Assembly: GCF_910592395.1 (NCBI RefSeq)
Contig: NC_088315.1
Span: 4,096,501 to 4,160,500 of the forward strand
Direction: 5' to 3'
DNA from: Lineus longissimus
Lineage: Eukaryota; Nemertea; Pilidiophora; Heteronemertea; Lineidae
Length of the DNA: 64,000 nt
Shown piece after piece: positions 53,185 through 64,000 of the stretch (position 1 is the first letter of the stretch; each line of letters begins with the position of its first letter). The notes beneath the pieces are model-generated. The model made no database searches. It saw only the letters and a program-made list of their open reading frames with translations, and was not told the origin of the DNA. The translations under genes and the position numbers were made by a program.

Positions 53185-54322
53185 AGAGATGAACACACTC
53201 AACAGATTCAACTGTTTCGATGATATTACCAGAAATCAGCAATCAGAAACAGAATCCGGAATACTACAGAGGTAACATAGAGTAAAATACATAGAAAATC
53301 ACAATGGTTTATAATACTGGTCATTGTGTTTTTGGTCTACGGAGAGTATATATACATGTCATGAAATGCATTCAAAAAGCCTTCTAAAGGCACAACACGA
53401 AGTCACCACAATAAAAAATTTCACTTTTGGATTACGGAGTGGCTATTTTGATACCACGACAAACTGATACAAACAAATGGATTTCTATAGATCCAATTCA
53501 CAATTCAATTCAAAAACATTCTTCAAAAGTCGCATCAAGCTCCTTTATATCGAAAGAAAGAGACTTTGAAAACTTTGGAAACTAACTGTCGCTTTCTGGC
53601 CGGCAGTATTTAAGTCTTGAAACAAAACTGAGAGTTTCCGCAGCACGCACAGAAAGTTATCGTTATGATTATCATCATAATTAATACTATTGATATGCTT
53701 TCATATCTAGTGGAGCAACTCCTAATCACAATGGTAGAGGGCATTCCATCCTGATCCATGATCAACTTAATGCAGTTCGTCCAGTTTCTGAGTATTTCTT
53801 TCAACAAAAATCTCAGGTATACAATAGATTCTAAATCTCAACCCTCCGATTTTCTGTTGGAGTTAAACTCACGATCCCGTTATAACTGAACTGAAAAAAT
53901 GCAAACCTGGTAATGATAACAAACTAGTAGATTTCTCAAGAAAAAACAAGCTCAATGCCTATGAATTTAAATAATATGAAATTCCTCAGTCCGTCTTACG
54001 GAGAAGTGGAAAAAGAAGGCCAACATTTTACGTTTTGAGTTTGTGTCCAAAGGACTAATGAAGAAAACATGTCTGAAATCTTGGATCTCAACTTTTCATA
54101 AACTGTTTGGGATTTATAAATCTGACAATGGGGAGAATACTCTCTCATAATGATATGAATCTAAATATCTTTTGAGGCCAGCAACTGAAAACAACCAGGC
54201 TAGCAATTGCCCAAATTTCTCAAAACTCGGCCAAACAAAACACCACACTGCGATCAGCCTGGCCCGTCTAAACTATGAAGTACATTCGGATACAAGTAAA
54301 ATACCTAAGGAAATGGTTTGAT

Positions 54323-56823
54323 TCAAAGGTTGCCGTCGACCGTGTCCATTTCAGTGACCGTGCTCCAGATGACTTCTTTGAGTAGGACGTCGACATCCTC
54401 ACCCTCCTGGTTCAGGTTCTTATCCATCTGGAGATCAGGGACCATCATCCGCAGCATCTTCACAACGTTCTTCCGCAGCTCGCGTAACTTAGCGTCAGTT
54501 GGCGAATCCTTGATCGGGGAGTTATCGGGAGTGATGCCGTTTATTGGGATGTTCACATGTCCATTGATAGATGGCGTCAGCGTGTGCGTTAACGGTGACT
54601 TCATGTTGTTGTTATTTAACTGATGTCGCGGCGGTGACATGGGTTGCGGAGGTCGCGGCAGTGGAACGCCGTTTCCATTCATTTGATTCATCGGTGGCAT
54701 TGAGGGAGAAATCTGGGGCTGCAGTCTTTGTGGGGTGGACATGCGAGGCATCATGTTTGGGCTGAGCGTGGGAGTAGCATTGCTATGACCAGAGGAGACC
54801 GATGGGCTCATGTGAGGCATACCATGGGGGAACCTCGGCATATCGTTACAATTGATATTCAAATCTGACGGCATCATGGCGCCGTTACCATTACCCATCA
54901 AGTCTTTTGAAGCGCCTTCCAACCCGGGAAATCCTTGCGGTTTCGCATCGCCATTGCGTTCCCGGTCCTCACCGTTCTGGTACTGCGTGGTTTTCGTAAA
55001 GAAAGCCGAATTCTTGAGATTCAAACTATTGAGCAAACCGGGCTGCAGGAACATGTTACTGTTATTTAATCCCGGCAAGCCCATCATGTTGGGATTCAGC
55101 GGGTTCTGACCGAGCATCCCGAGTGGATTCATCATATGATTAAACATATTCATACCATTCAAACCGTTCGGGAACATACCAAAGTTACTGTTCATCGGGT
55201 TTTGATTCGGGAGGAACGAGTTATGCTGCGGTTGTGATGTCGGGATTTTCCCACCATCGATTTGATCCAACCCGTTCGGCATGTGACCACCGTTCTGCAA
55301 ATCGCGCGGCATATTCATGTTCATGTTCAAGTTCATTTTCATGTTCAAACTGTTCATGTTCATGTTCATATTCAAACCGTTGATATCCGGTTTGATATCT
55401 GGCCGCAGGTTATCGGAGCCATCTGGGCTTTTCAGACTCGCAGACTCCCGTCGTTGCCAGAACCGGAGCAAGTTTGCTTTTCCGAGTTTGCGGTCAAGGA
55501 TGAAGTACTTCTTGTTCCCGCCGTGTTTGCTGATGATGTGGATCTTTAATGAACTTCCTTGACTAAAGGAGGCACCACAGGCCCCGCACCAGTAAGGTTT
55601 GTCACCTGAAAAGATGAAAAGAGATTGAGTGTGACCATCAAGGGCTACAGAAGCTAACCAAATCCAAAACAGCCGGCACAGAAACCGGTCATAACTTGCA
55701 CCCCAATGTGATAACACCCACCAAATGCAGCTCTTATCTTTGCCCTCCCCCCCCCTTTTCAACACTGCTGTAACCAAGAATGAAAAAGATCTATCTTACC
55801 TGTATGTGTGCGAATATGTACATACATATTGCTGTAGAACTTCGTGGTATAGGGGCATAGTAAACACGTGAAGATCTTGTTCGATTTGGGATTGTGCGAT
55901 TTCTCGACGTGGCGATCCAGATTCACCTGCGACTTGAACGGGCGATGACAATGGCGACATGTGAAGTTACCCATGCCGTCTGCTTCGTCCATGCTGCCGT
56001 TTTTGGGCGAATATTGTGATTTTATTTCTAAAGAATCAGCATTGCTCCCGTTCGATCCGGTGCTCCCCGGTTCCTTTTTGACAGGTTGCGAGAAGTCTAA
56101 CGGTTCGTTGTATTCATATGCACCATCGGCCCTTGTCGACCCCAACCCTTGCTTATCTACGCCGTTCATACCATGCGGTGTCAACGGACTTGGCGGTGAC
56201 GTCGGTTCACGTTTTATGTGGTCCGCGTGGAAACTTTTCAATTGGTCCGTGAAGTTCTGTGAGCTGTACGAATAAGAGTTCATATGCTGCGGTGGTGAGT
56301 GCAAGTTGGGCATGGGTTGTGAGTTTGGAGAGAAACTTCCCAAGAAATGATTGGCGTGATTTCCATCATGCTGCCTCTGTATATCGGATTTAATCGCTTC
56401 GGCGTATTGTGCCTTCATTGATTCCATTGACGAAGCTACCTGGGCGCCAACAGGCGATGGTGGCGCCACCATCTGAGATCCAGGTGACATCTTCGGGATA
56501 TCACCATTTGGTGACAACTGAGCCTCACTATGATTCTGCGGCTCAAATCCATTCCGTTGCGGCTCATTATTCGAGTTAACTAATGGCAGTGGACTGTCCA
56601 GATTTGAATTTTCTGAACTGTCTGTCATGTCCATATCATAGCTATCCGGGCTATATCTATTTTGTTCATTCATCATGCGGTTTATTCCATTTGGGTAGTA
56701 CCCTTTGCGCTTGTTCCGTGGCCGAGAAAACATGCTCATTTTACAGTTTCTGATCATGTCCGAGTCTTGTGATTGGTTGAACTGTGTGAGGTCTTGAGGC
56801 ATACTACACATCGCCTGCTCCAT
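54323..56823 (-). CDS. Three-finger C2H2 zinc-finger protein, 768 residues, presumed transcription factor
   Basis: The coding exons are 56823-55800 and 55605-54323 (minus strand), joined in phase 1 with a gtaaga donor and a cag acceptor. An in-frame TGA nine bases before the ATG supports this start. C2H2 fingers lie at about residues 289-310, 320-340 and 348-369, all with C-x2-C-x12-H-x3/4-H. Fingers 2 and 3 are joined by HTGDKPY, and the intron falls at that linker's Gly. A PLDFS stretch (241-245, like the PxDLS motif that binds CtBP) is followed by VKKE. IKRE also occurs, and both fit the SUMO consensus. Residues 370-700 are Asn/Met/Pro-rich. The last 57 residues look helical (LRELRKNVVKMLRMMVPDL) and contain an acidic stretch. 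I do not recognise the family, and it is not Hunchback or Kruppel by finger count or sequence. Confidence 0.9.
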
Positions 56824-56846
56824 CTTTATTCAGTTACTCGTAAGAC
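56824..56846 (-). other. 5' UTR piece and splice acceptor of the zinc-finger gene
   Basis: On the minus strand a pyrimidine-rich stretch ends in TTTTCCAG at 56849-56847, followed by 23 nt of UTR and then the ATG at 56823-56821. This means an upstream non-coding exon and the promoter lie at higher coordinates, inside or beyond the rest of the window. I could not place them. Confidence 0.65.
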
Positions 56847-59399
56847 CTGGAAAATAAAAAGGAAAACCGGGTTAAGTGATTTGTTTCAAGGACACACAAC
56901 ACCCAATTTGTTTTGGGTCAGGTAACGCTTCTATGCATATATATGTACAGGAGATATCACCCCCCCCCCTGCCAGATCCAAACCCACCCCGGATATGGAG
57001 GACTCCCTGAACCCAGAGTTCAAAATCTTCCTAATTCCTGTTGCAAAATGACACCTTTACACCATTAAGTATTGATTTTCCTCCAAACAAGAAAATCCTA
57101 AATGCACTGCAAACTGTGGAAGTAATTATAACACCCGAGGAAAGGATACACCATAAATGCATCAGAGGAAGTCATGACAACCAGGTTGTAAAATGTCACT
57201 TCAAAAGTTCTAGCAAATTTAACTTCGTCATAGAAATTCTATATCTTTATTATAGAAAGTCTATATTTTCATGACAGAAATTTCAAATTTTTACTACAAA
57301 ATTCACTATCATCACAAAATGTCATTTTAGCACGAATATAGGCCGGATTGCTTCTTAAAAGTGTAAACTTTCTTTTGCAAATTGTGAATAAAGTGTGCAA
57401 TTTAAGAAATAATATCTTCCTGGAATAAAAAATGCTAAAATGTGTATCTAATGAAGGTGTGTTCAGAATAGAAACTAGTTTTTGCCCGGCAGATCATATT
57501 CATCTCAGGTCTTAAATGTCAATCCGTCAGGCATTCGATTATACAGTGTGCCCCGAAAAGAATCGCCCAAGGATAAGATAAAACATCCAAAATACAATCC
57601 GTATTTTCTCAATCGCATTGACTGAAAGATATGGCTTCACTCTGATTATTCCAAGGATTTCATAGCACAAGCCCATCTTTTAAATCTCCTTCCAACAAGA
57701 ACAGGATACAACCAAAAAATATCCAAAATAACCAACATCAAGGCCACATTATCTCGGTTGTGTCAGCTTTATCTTCAGTGATGTCATTTTGTTATCATAC
57801 TTTTTGCATTCTAATGACAAGTTGGTGTCACTTTGATAAATGTACATGAATGAATCAGCCAGGTTTTATCATTGGGTAATAATGAGAGAAAGTGAAAGAA
57901 AATCCCTTGAGGTGTGTTTCAACTTGAAAAGAACCTTGATTTGTATGGTAAGCTTACATGATATACATGAAATTTCCATCTTTTGGGGGTGAATTCAGAT
58001 AATGTGCCACTGGGTTATTAATGAGGTCATAATTAACTAATAGATGATGACAAATGAAACAGTTTATTTGGTTGTTGTTTTTAAATGATGCACAAAATGT
58101 TTACTTTTGCATAATTGTGTGAATTCAGAAATATTTGTGATGACAGTAACTTTCAGAAGTTGATGATAAAATGAGGTTTATCAGTTTTTGGGACAATACC
58201 TGATTTATCACATACTTTCAACATGTTCAAGGCCCAATAATAACGGTTGCTTTTTGGCCAAAAACTGTGTTTTTTGGACCAATGTGACAAACGTTATTTT
58301 TCATGACTCCTAGCCCTGTTGTCAAGCATTGAATGATGTGGCAAGTCCATTTTAGATGAATAAATGAATTAAATGTTGATGGTCGAATCTTATACTGGCC
58401 TGTCATAGAATATCAACCACAAACTTTTATCATATCAATAATTTCCATATATTACGACCCGAAATCAATTTGAATTATAATTGTTTACTCTGTCATGCAA
58501 TTATCAAACATTTAATATAAAGATTAAACGAATAAAAGATACATTTCACGAGTGATTGCGATAGCTGACAATATATTGCAAAACCATCATGAAAATACTC
58601 TCTGAGCTTTCAAAAGCTTTGCTTAAATTAACCCAAGTAAGCCCCACAATCCACGTGAATCTCGAAAATTAAACCACTAAACCACGACAGATGTTGGGGA
58701 TACCACCTATTAAAAGATTGTCAAGCACTGACAAAGCCCCCTAATAATTCAATCAGAAGAGTTATTGTTGTAAGGGAAAATATTGGACATGTAGGACTGT
58801 ATATTGACCAGAATGTTCGGACCATTGTCATGGTTTATTTGCGTTGGTCGATGTTGTCATTACCCGTCCATCGACTGGCAAGAACAACCCCTGTCACCTG
58901 TCAATGTTTGTCATGAGTATTGTCTCATATGAGACCTAGCTGTTCTTTCTATGAAACAGAACATCGATAAATAATTCTCATACTTAACAAGGCACAACAA
59001 TGGAAGCTGCCCGGTACCGGAATTCAGACTTGTATTATTAATGTTCGACAATTTCATTAATTTCAAATGCTTGGTCCAATGTTTACTTAACTGAATAACA
59101 CGCACCAGTCTATTCTTTGTAGATATGATATTTGGCTAACAGTATTGGTCACAAGTAATGCCCCTCCTGCGGACATCAACAGCACATTTCAAATATTATT
59201 TTAGTGCATCTCCCAGTTTCAATCATGAGCACCCTCTGTAAATGTACCATTACCAGAAATCCATGCTCGCTTATTTTTTTCCGATTACTTTTGAACAGGA
59301 CTTTCTCAATTACCTCGAAATTTAAGTCATCTGTGAAAAAAGGCACATAAGAGCAAAATCAACATTTCTGAAACATGCGAACATACGCTTACTTACTCA

Positions 59400-59418
59400 C
59401 CCCCCCCCCCCCCCCCCC
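59400..59418. repeat. Poly-C tract of 19
   Basis: A C homopolymer follows ACTTACTCA. The 19-base length is unusual for this AT-rich flank, and the run is a likely site of length variation. Shorter C runs lie at 55747-55755 (inside the zinc-finger gene's intron) and 56960-56969. Confidence 0.9.
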
Positions 59419-61257
59419 ACATCACTCGATGCACCAAACCAACTTTCCGCACCCGCACCATGTGAACAGCTTCCGCAAACACGACATCGACACCAGCAGA
59501 ACGTGCCATATGAACGACGACAATTACCCACAATGCCTTTGTCCCATTCAAAGCATATATGTACATTCGAATCCATCATATTTTATACCAGTCATTGGTA
59601 TTGAATAGTTTAGATTAGGTATCGGTGTGTGATCCATGGCAACACAGCCAGCTTTCAATACCGGACTATAATGACATTATATGAAAACATATATTTATTG
59701 TATGGGATATTAATATAGATTAGGTCCAGGGAAGTTTAATACATGATTTATGCTATCAGTCAGGAGGGAATTTCAATAAGATATGCAGATAAAATAAAAC
59801 GAATTACTTTGAGAGGGACCACTAGAGACCAAGAATGAGTCCTTTCGATTTCAAGTTACATTTTCTGTCCCAGCTCGATATAAAACGGCCTACAGGGAAA
59901 ACTCAAAAAAAGGTCACTGTTCAGACTACTGTAACTTTGGTGCCGACTTATTTTTGGGAGTCCTGGACATTTCTCAACAAAATTGAATTTTCACTGGCCG
60001 ATTAGGAAAGTTCTTCCAGTTTTTCCAACCGAAAATACTGCATGCACTAGCCAATTCAATGCAACTCCTACTCATCTCCATATATCTCAACAGCCATTAA
60101 CCGGTCTCATATATATAAATTGTTTGAACTTCTCTGCAAACTCGCTCATTTCCATGGAAATCCCACTCATTTACGGTGGCGGTAAATCACTTTAAAGATT
60201 ATGACTCGGTAACGGTAAGGCGGAGGTTTCTCCACGAGTGGTGATTACATGTGTATGTATGCACATCATGTCATTCTGAACAGGGTGTACGCTCCAAAGA
60301 GAAAAGCGTTGATGGGACTTATGACACGGGATGCTGCTTGCGGAGATGTAGTTGCCCACCACAGAGTGTAGACCCCATTACGGGTAAAGAGACAGATTCA
60401 TAGTAGTCATCTTATCATATCACTTTGAAGGCGATGGCATTAGTAGTTCGTCATTGGACTCCTGCTGATTATAATCACCATGTTCATGAGGGAATCTTCT
60501 TCCAAGTAATTTTAGATGTACTTTAAGTCTCTCTTGGCCACTAATTAGCATGACTTCCTAATTTGCTTAAACGCTGTATAGATTTATTGCCTCTCACAAG
60601 CTCATACTTGCATTATGTGACATATTGGGGTGTACTTTAGAGAAACTATCTACGGGATATTAGTTATAGGGAGCAATGTAAATTCAAAGCCTAACAAATC
60701 TTTACACATCTTCCAACTTTTCTGCATTTCCCTTCGCAAATAACTGCATCGAAGACAAGGAGAAACCAAACAGATTTTCTGAGCACTGGAGAAGCTGATG
60801 TTAGCGTTTGTAGAGCAACATCTATACATTCAGCACAATTGATTGGATTTTTTCATCGGTTTGAATTTCAAGGCCAACAAGGTTGAATGTGAAGGGTAAT
60901 ACGATCAAATGTAAATATTTGTTAGTGAATTTTTATGATTTCATTAAATGCACTTGGCATAATTGGTATTCTTGGGTAAATGTACTATTCAAAGCTTGGT
61001 AGGACTGAAAATCTTGTGTTCTGCATTTTTATTTTATGCTGAAGCAAGGTGTCAAGAATGTGAGCCTATCCTCTGGTGACGGACCCCAGTTCTTAGATAT
61101 GTTTATACATTTTAGGCCTGTAACAAGGCAATAGAATTAAGCAATGGTGTAAACGAAACCAGACTGACCAAACCAAGTGTACCTTGACTAACAAAGGTAA
61201 ACGTTTTTCCAGAGTAGCTAAATTAAACCACTTGACCAGCCAGCGTTGGTGTCCCTT

Positions 61258-62030
61258 TCATTTCTCAATCAGGGCTACTGCATCTCGAACCATATTTGTT
61301 GTATCCAACGATATTTGTCCAAGTTTTTCAACAGCATCTTGCACAATGCTGACTGGACAGCGCTGAGGCCAAAAAGCCATGGCATACTCATTCGCCACTT
61401 TCATCTTTTTGCGTGACATCTCTTTGTGGACATAACAAGAAATAGGGTTTTTGATCTCAGCTGGACATGGAAAAGGACAAGTGGACCGTGTATCCATATC
61501 ACCCTTACTTGATTATGACGCCCTGTAAATTTCTTACACGAAACGGCATCAAAGTGTACACATTTTGGCCAGTTTTGGTTAATGACTTCAGCTCGTTAAA
61601 CATGTTATTCGGGCAAGATTTGGTACTTTGATACAAGTCGACATAAAAACACGTATTTCTTGGTTCCGAATCAGTGTACTGTATCACAGAGATCTCACAC
61701 TTGCATGAGCTCTGTTTGAGAAGAGAATTTTTGTGAGAAGGACTTTGTCTTGCTGCAATTAGTCCAGAGTTGCAAATGGTTTGAAATGCAGAGACCATCT
61801 TTCCAGCGCTTTGGACTGAGTTGACTTTCAGGCAATATTGACAGTAGGAGGATTGGTGTTGCAAGCATAACCTTTGGTTTAGTTTCAATGTTTAGTTTGA
61901 GAAGATTTAGAATAGATTTTACTCCCTCATCATTGGTATTGGTTGTGTCACTAAACACCACCTGTCATTTGTTCAGAACCTCAGCGAGGCACCTCCATTT
62001 TGGATGGTGTTTGGCGAGACCTCTAGTCAA
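61258..62030 (-). pseudogene. Possible decayed coding relic, frame-broken
   Basis: Three protein-like stretches follow one another on the minus strand in three different frames. The first, at about 62025-61800, includes a premature stop and the string VVFSDTTNTNDEGVKS. The second is 61888-61505 (for example SEPRNTCFYVDLYQS). The third is 61497-61258 (for example KEMSRKKMKVANEYAM), ending in TGA. The compositions look coding, but the frame shifts and the stop point to decay, perhaps of a retroposed gene or transposon-encoded protein. A GTAAGG at about 61507 could instead be a real donor, but no acceptor in the next 50 bases restores the frame. The family is not recognised. Confidence 0.25.
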
Positions 62031-64000
62031 GTATCAATTGCTTCAACATCAAACTAAGCGATTGTGATCATGCGGCCACTCTTCGGACCAATACCCGGAG
62101 AACTGAATCGTCCCCTGAGCTCAACCAAGATGACTCGAAGCCAGATCATTGAGCAGAATTGGGATGTTTTTGTCTGTTTCAAGACATCGTACATGCATTA
62201 TGCAATAGATCTGCAGCAAATTCAATCACGGCAGTATGCAAATCTGATCGGGTACATTTCACTCGATGGTGAAGGCAGAATTACCATAGTTTTATAAATA
62301 AAGTCGACACTCTTCAAATGTATTTGGAACATGACTTTGGGAATAAAGTGAAATAAAATTAACCAATATTGGATTAAGCAAAACATTTGATGTAATTTAA
62401 ATAGCATCTAGGGACAACCGAGGACACTTATAAAGAAAAATAGGAGTTTGTAGTATTATTTGAGATGAATTCCAATACAAGTTCGAAAACGTAATTCATC
62501 TCTTAAACCAGGGGGTTTGGATAATAAGCTAAACAGCCAAGATGAAAATCAAAGAAACCAAAAAATGGCTTGTCATCGCAGTTGTCATTATAATGCGTAG
62601 TATTCGCTCCCAGCAGAATCAATTTCATATTAATTTCAAGTATTCAATATTACACGACGAACGAGTAATTTCTGGAACGATTCCTACTTAAAGATTTTTT
62701 TTTAAATTCATTCAATGTTTGGCCAATTATTGGTTGCCATGGTACCAGGATTTATTTACACTAGGATTCTCAAAGCAATTTTCCTTCGATTTAGTTTGTT
62801 ATTTTAAATATCATTTGCCATGAATGTGACTGAAATAAATCGAATGTATATTGAATTTACCCTGCGATTTCAATCATTCAGAGGTTATCTCTTAGAAGCA
62901 ACAGTAGAACCGCTGTCTTAATGTCATATTAAATCTGAAACTGCCCAGAAATTATATCAATTTGATGGTAACAGACTCTATAAGAGCATTCACTGGTGGT
63001 GGTGTAATCAAAACACATCCTTTCCTTGCCGATGTATAAAGTGCAAGATCAAAACGCTTTAACGGGTTCAAATGTACAATTTATACAGCGGGTGATATTT
63101 GCAGAGTGAGTAACGTCAATCACTTGATGGGTGATTGACAGGGAGTGACATCACCATCAAGGGTCGTGAAGTCGGGTCGTGACTGAGCGACCTTTCAATT
63201 GGAAATTGAGATGTCATTTTACAATCTCTAAAAACTTAATTAGGTGTTTTTAGATATGGTATTAGCATTTTCAATTACCCTCTGCCATATTTTTACGCTT
63301 CATCGTAACAGTTTCATTTCATGCCAAAATCACCTTGACATTGAACCCTATACAAAATGCACAATGCTCTCCACCCTTCTCGACTTGACACCAAATCACG
63401 CAATTTTACTACGCTACAAAGTTGTAATTCTGCCATTTGGATGAGTGCACTGATTAGCCTGTAATGGCGGTTTTCTGCCGAATAGCTCGCGTAGCATAGT
63501 AGTACATTTCCAGTCACAGTCGTAATTTGAGAGGCACTCAATGTTTACGGGATATGCAGATTGAGACTTTAATGGGAAAATGGTCTTTTTGGGACTGGGA
63601 ACATTCAGTGCCTGGAATTCAAGAAATTGCCAAACAAGTTTAATTACAGCAGCCAGATTGGTCGGATTTTTATATCTTGAGCAGATTTTTTCAAACTTAC
63701 TGTTGAGGTTAAGAGGATTTATAGCTACATCTGACAATGAGAAAAACATCACGGACCACAAAGATTTCATGTTTTCAAGATATCGTTGATGGTTAATTGC
63801 ATGCATTCAAACAATGTCTGGTACAACAAAGATAACTGCACCATGCCGGCAACAATTCTCCAAGAGGGCACGCCGCCTTTAAGAAACTACATCGATTCAT
63901 CAACCTGCCACCAGGTGTCAGGGCTTACATCTCATTTGTCTGAGTCAATATCATTCTGTATGCAATCAACTGCTTGTTTGCAGATGTTAATATTATTTGT

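Larger units (their letters stand above)
40786..54322. other. Gene-poor 13.5-kb interval between two convergent genes
   Basis: Open frames here are all under about 140 codons, lack splice context and show no recognisable domain. The content is AT-rich unique DNA plus the repeat patches listed separately and an 11-bp inverted repeat (41441-41451 against 41540-41550). The right-hand part may include a long 3' UTR of the minus-strand zinc-finger gene. I saw no obvious AATAAA on that strand in the first 2 kb past its stop. Confidence 0.6.
56847..64000. other. Intron or 5' flank of the zinc-finger gene, no clear gene
   Basis: This 7.1-kb AT-rich stretch contains the poly-C tract at 59400 and a possible coding relic near 61.3-62.0 kb. 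Otherwise I see only short, unsupported frames. Because the zinc-finger gene has an upstream exon, at least part of this is probably its first intron. Confidence 0.5.

Noticed and set aside
54323-56823. Assignment of the zinc-finger gene to Hunchback or another named segmentation factor
   Set aside because: Hunchback has separate four-finger and two-finger groups; here there are three fingers in one cluster, and the flanking sequence does not match.

Overview
The window is eukaryotic, from an animal nuclear genome: genes are split by many short GT-AG introns, intergenic DNA is AT-rich, and two typical metazoan gene types are present. A marine invertebrate bilaterian, perhaps a lophotrochozoan, fits best, but the phylum is an inference with little direct support. 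There are no prokaryotic, plasmid or phage features.

Positions 192-40032 (+) are one enormous gene whose 5' end lies upstream of the window. I placed 61 coding exons; every exon-exon phase agrees except at one tail exon. They encode at least about 8,930 residues: roughly 47 MAM domains (M0, cut by the window edge, to M46), about 20 LDL-receptor class A (LDLa) modules, one degenerate EGF-like module, one transmembrane helix and a short cytoplasmic tail with two NPxY motifs. The layout is like a vastly enlarged MALRD1 (Diet1)-type MAM/LDLa protein. The MAM domains fall into higher-order repeats. One is a MAM triplet (types A, B, C) introduced by a Pro/Thr linker. The other is an LDLa-MAM-LDLa-MAM unit. 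Most of the upstream half is cut by introns at two fixed places in each MAM. A single 10,446-bp exon (22081-32526) then holds 17 complete MAMs and 11 LDLa modules with no intron. The 3' part has introns at other positions.

Positions 40033 to about 40785 look like its 3' UTR with AATAAA signals. From there to 54322 I see no supportable gene. This stretch holds clusters of AGGTCA-type half-sites, a GTGACTAT-rich repeat patch, a TTCTAGAATAGAA-rich patch and copies of a dispersed repeat of about 80 bp.

Positions 56823-54323 (-) are a two-coding-exon gene for a 768-residue protein with three C2H2 zinc fingers, presumably a transcription factor. It is convergent with the MAM/LDLa gene. A splice acceptor just upstream of its ATG shows that at least one further 5' non-coding exon lies beyond 56846. 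From 56847 to 64000 I find only a weak, frame-broken coding relic near 61.3-62.0 kb.

The two genes have no evident functional link. The main interest is the modular evolution of the giant gene: nested duplications, block intron absence, paired cysteine loss, and a tail whose NPxY motifs sit on small phase-0 exons.
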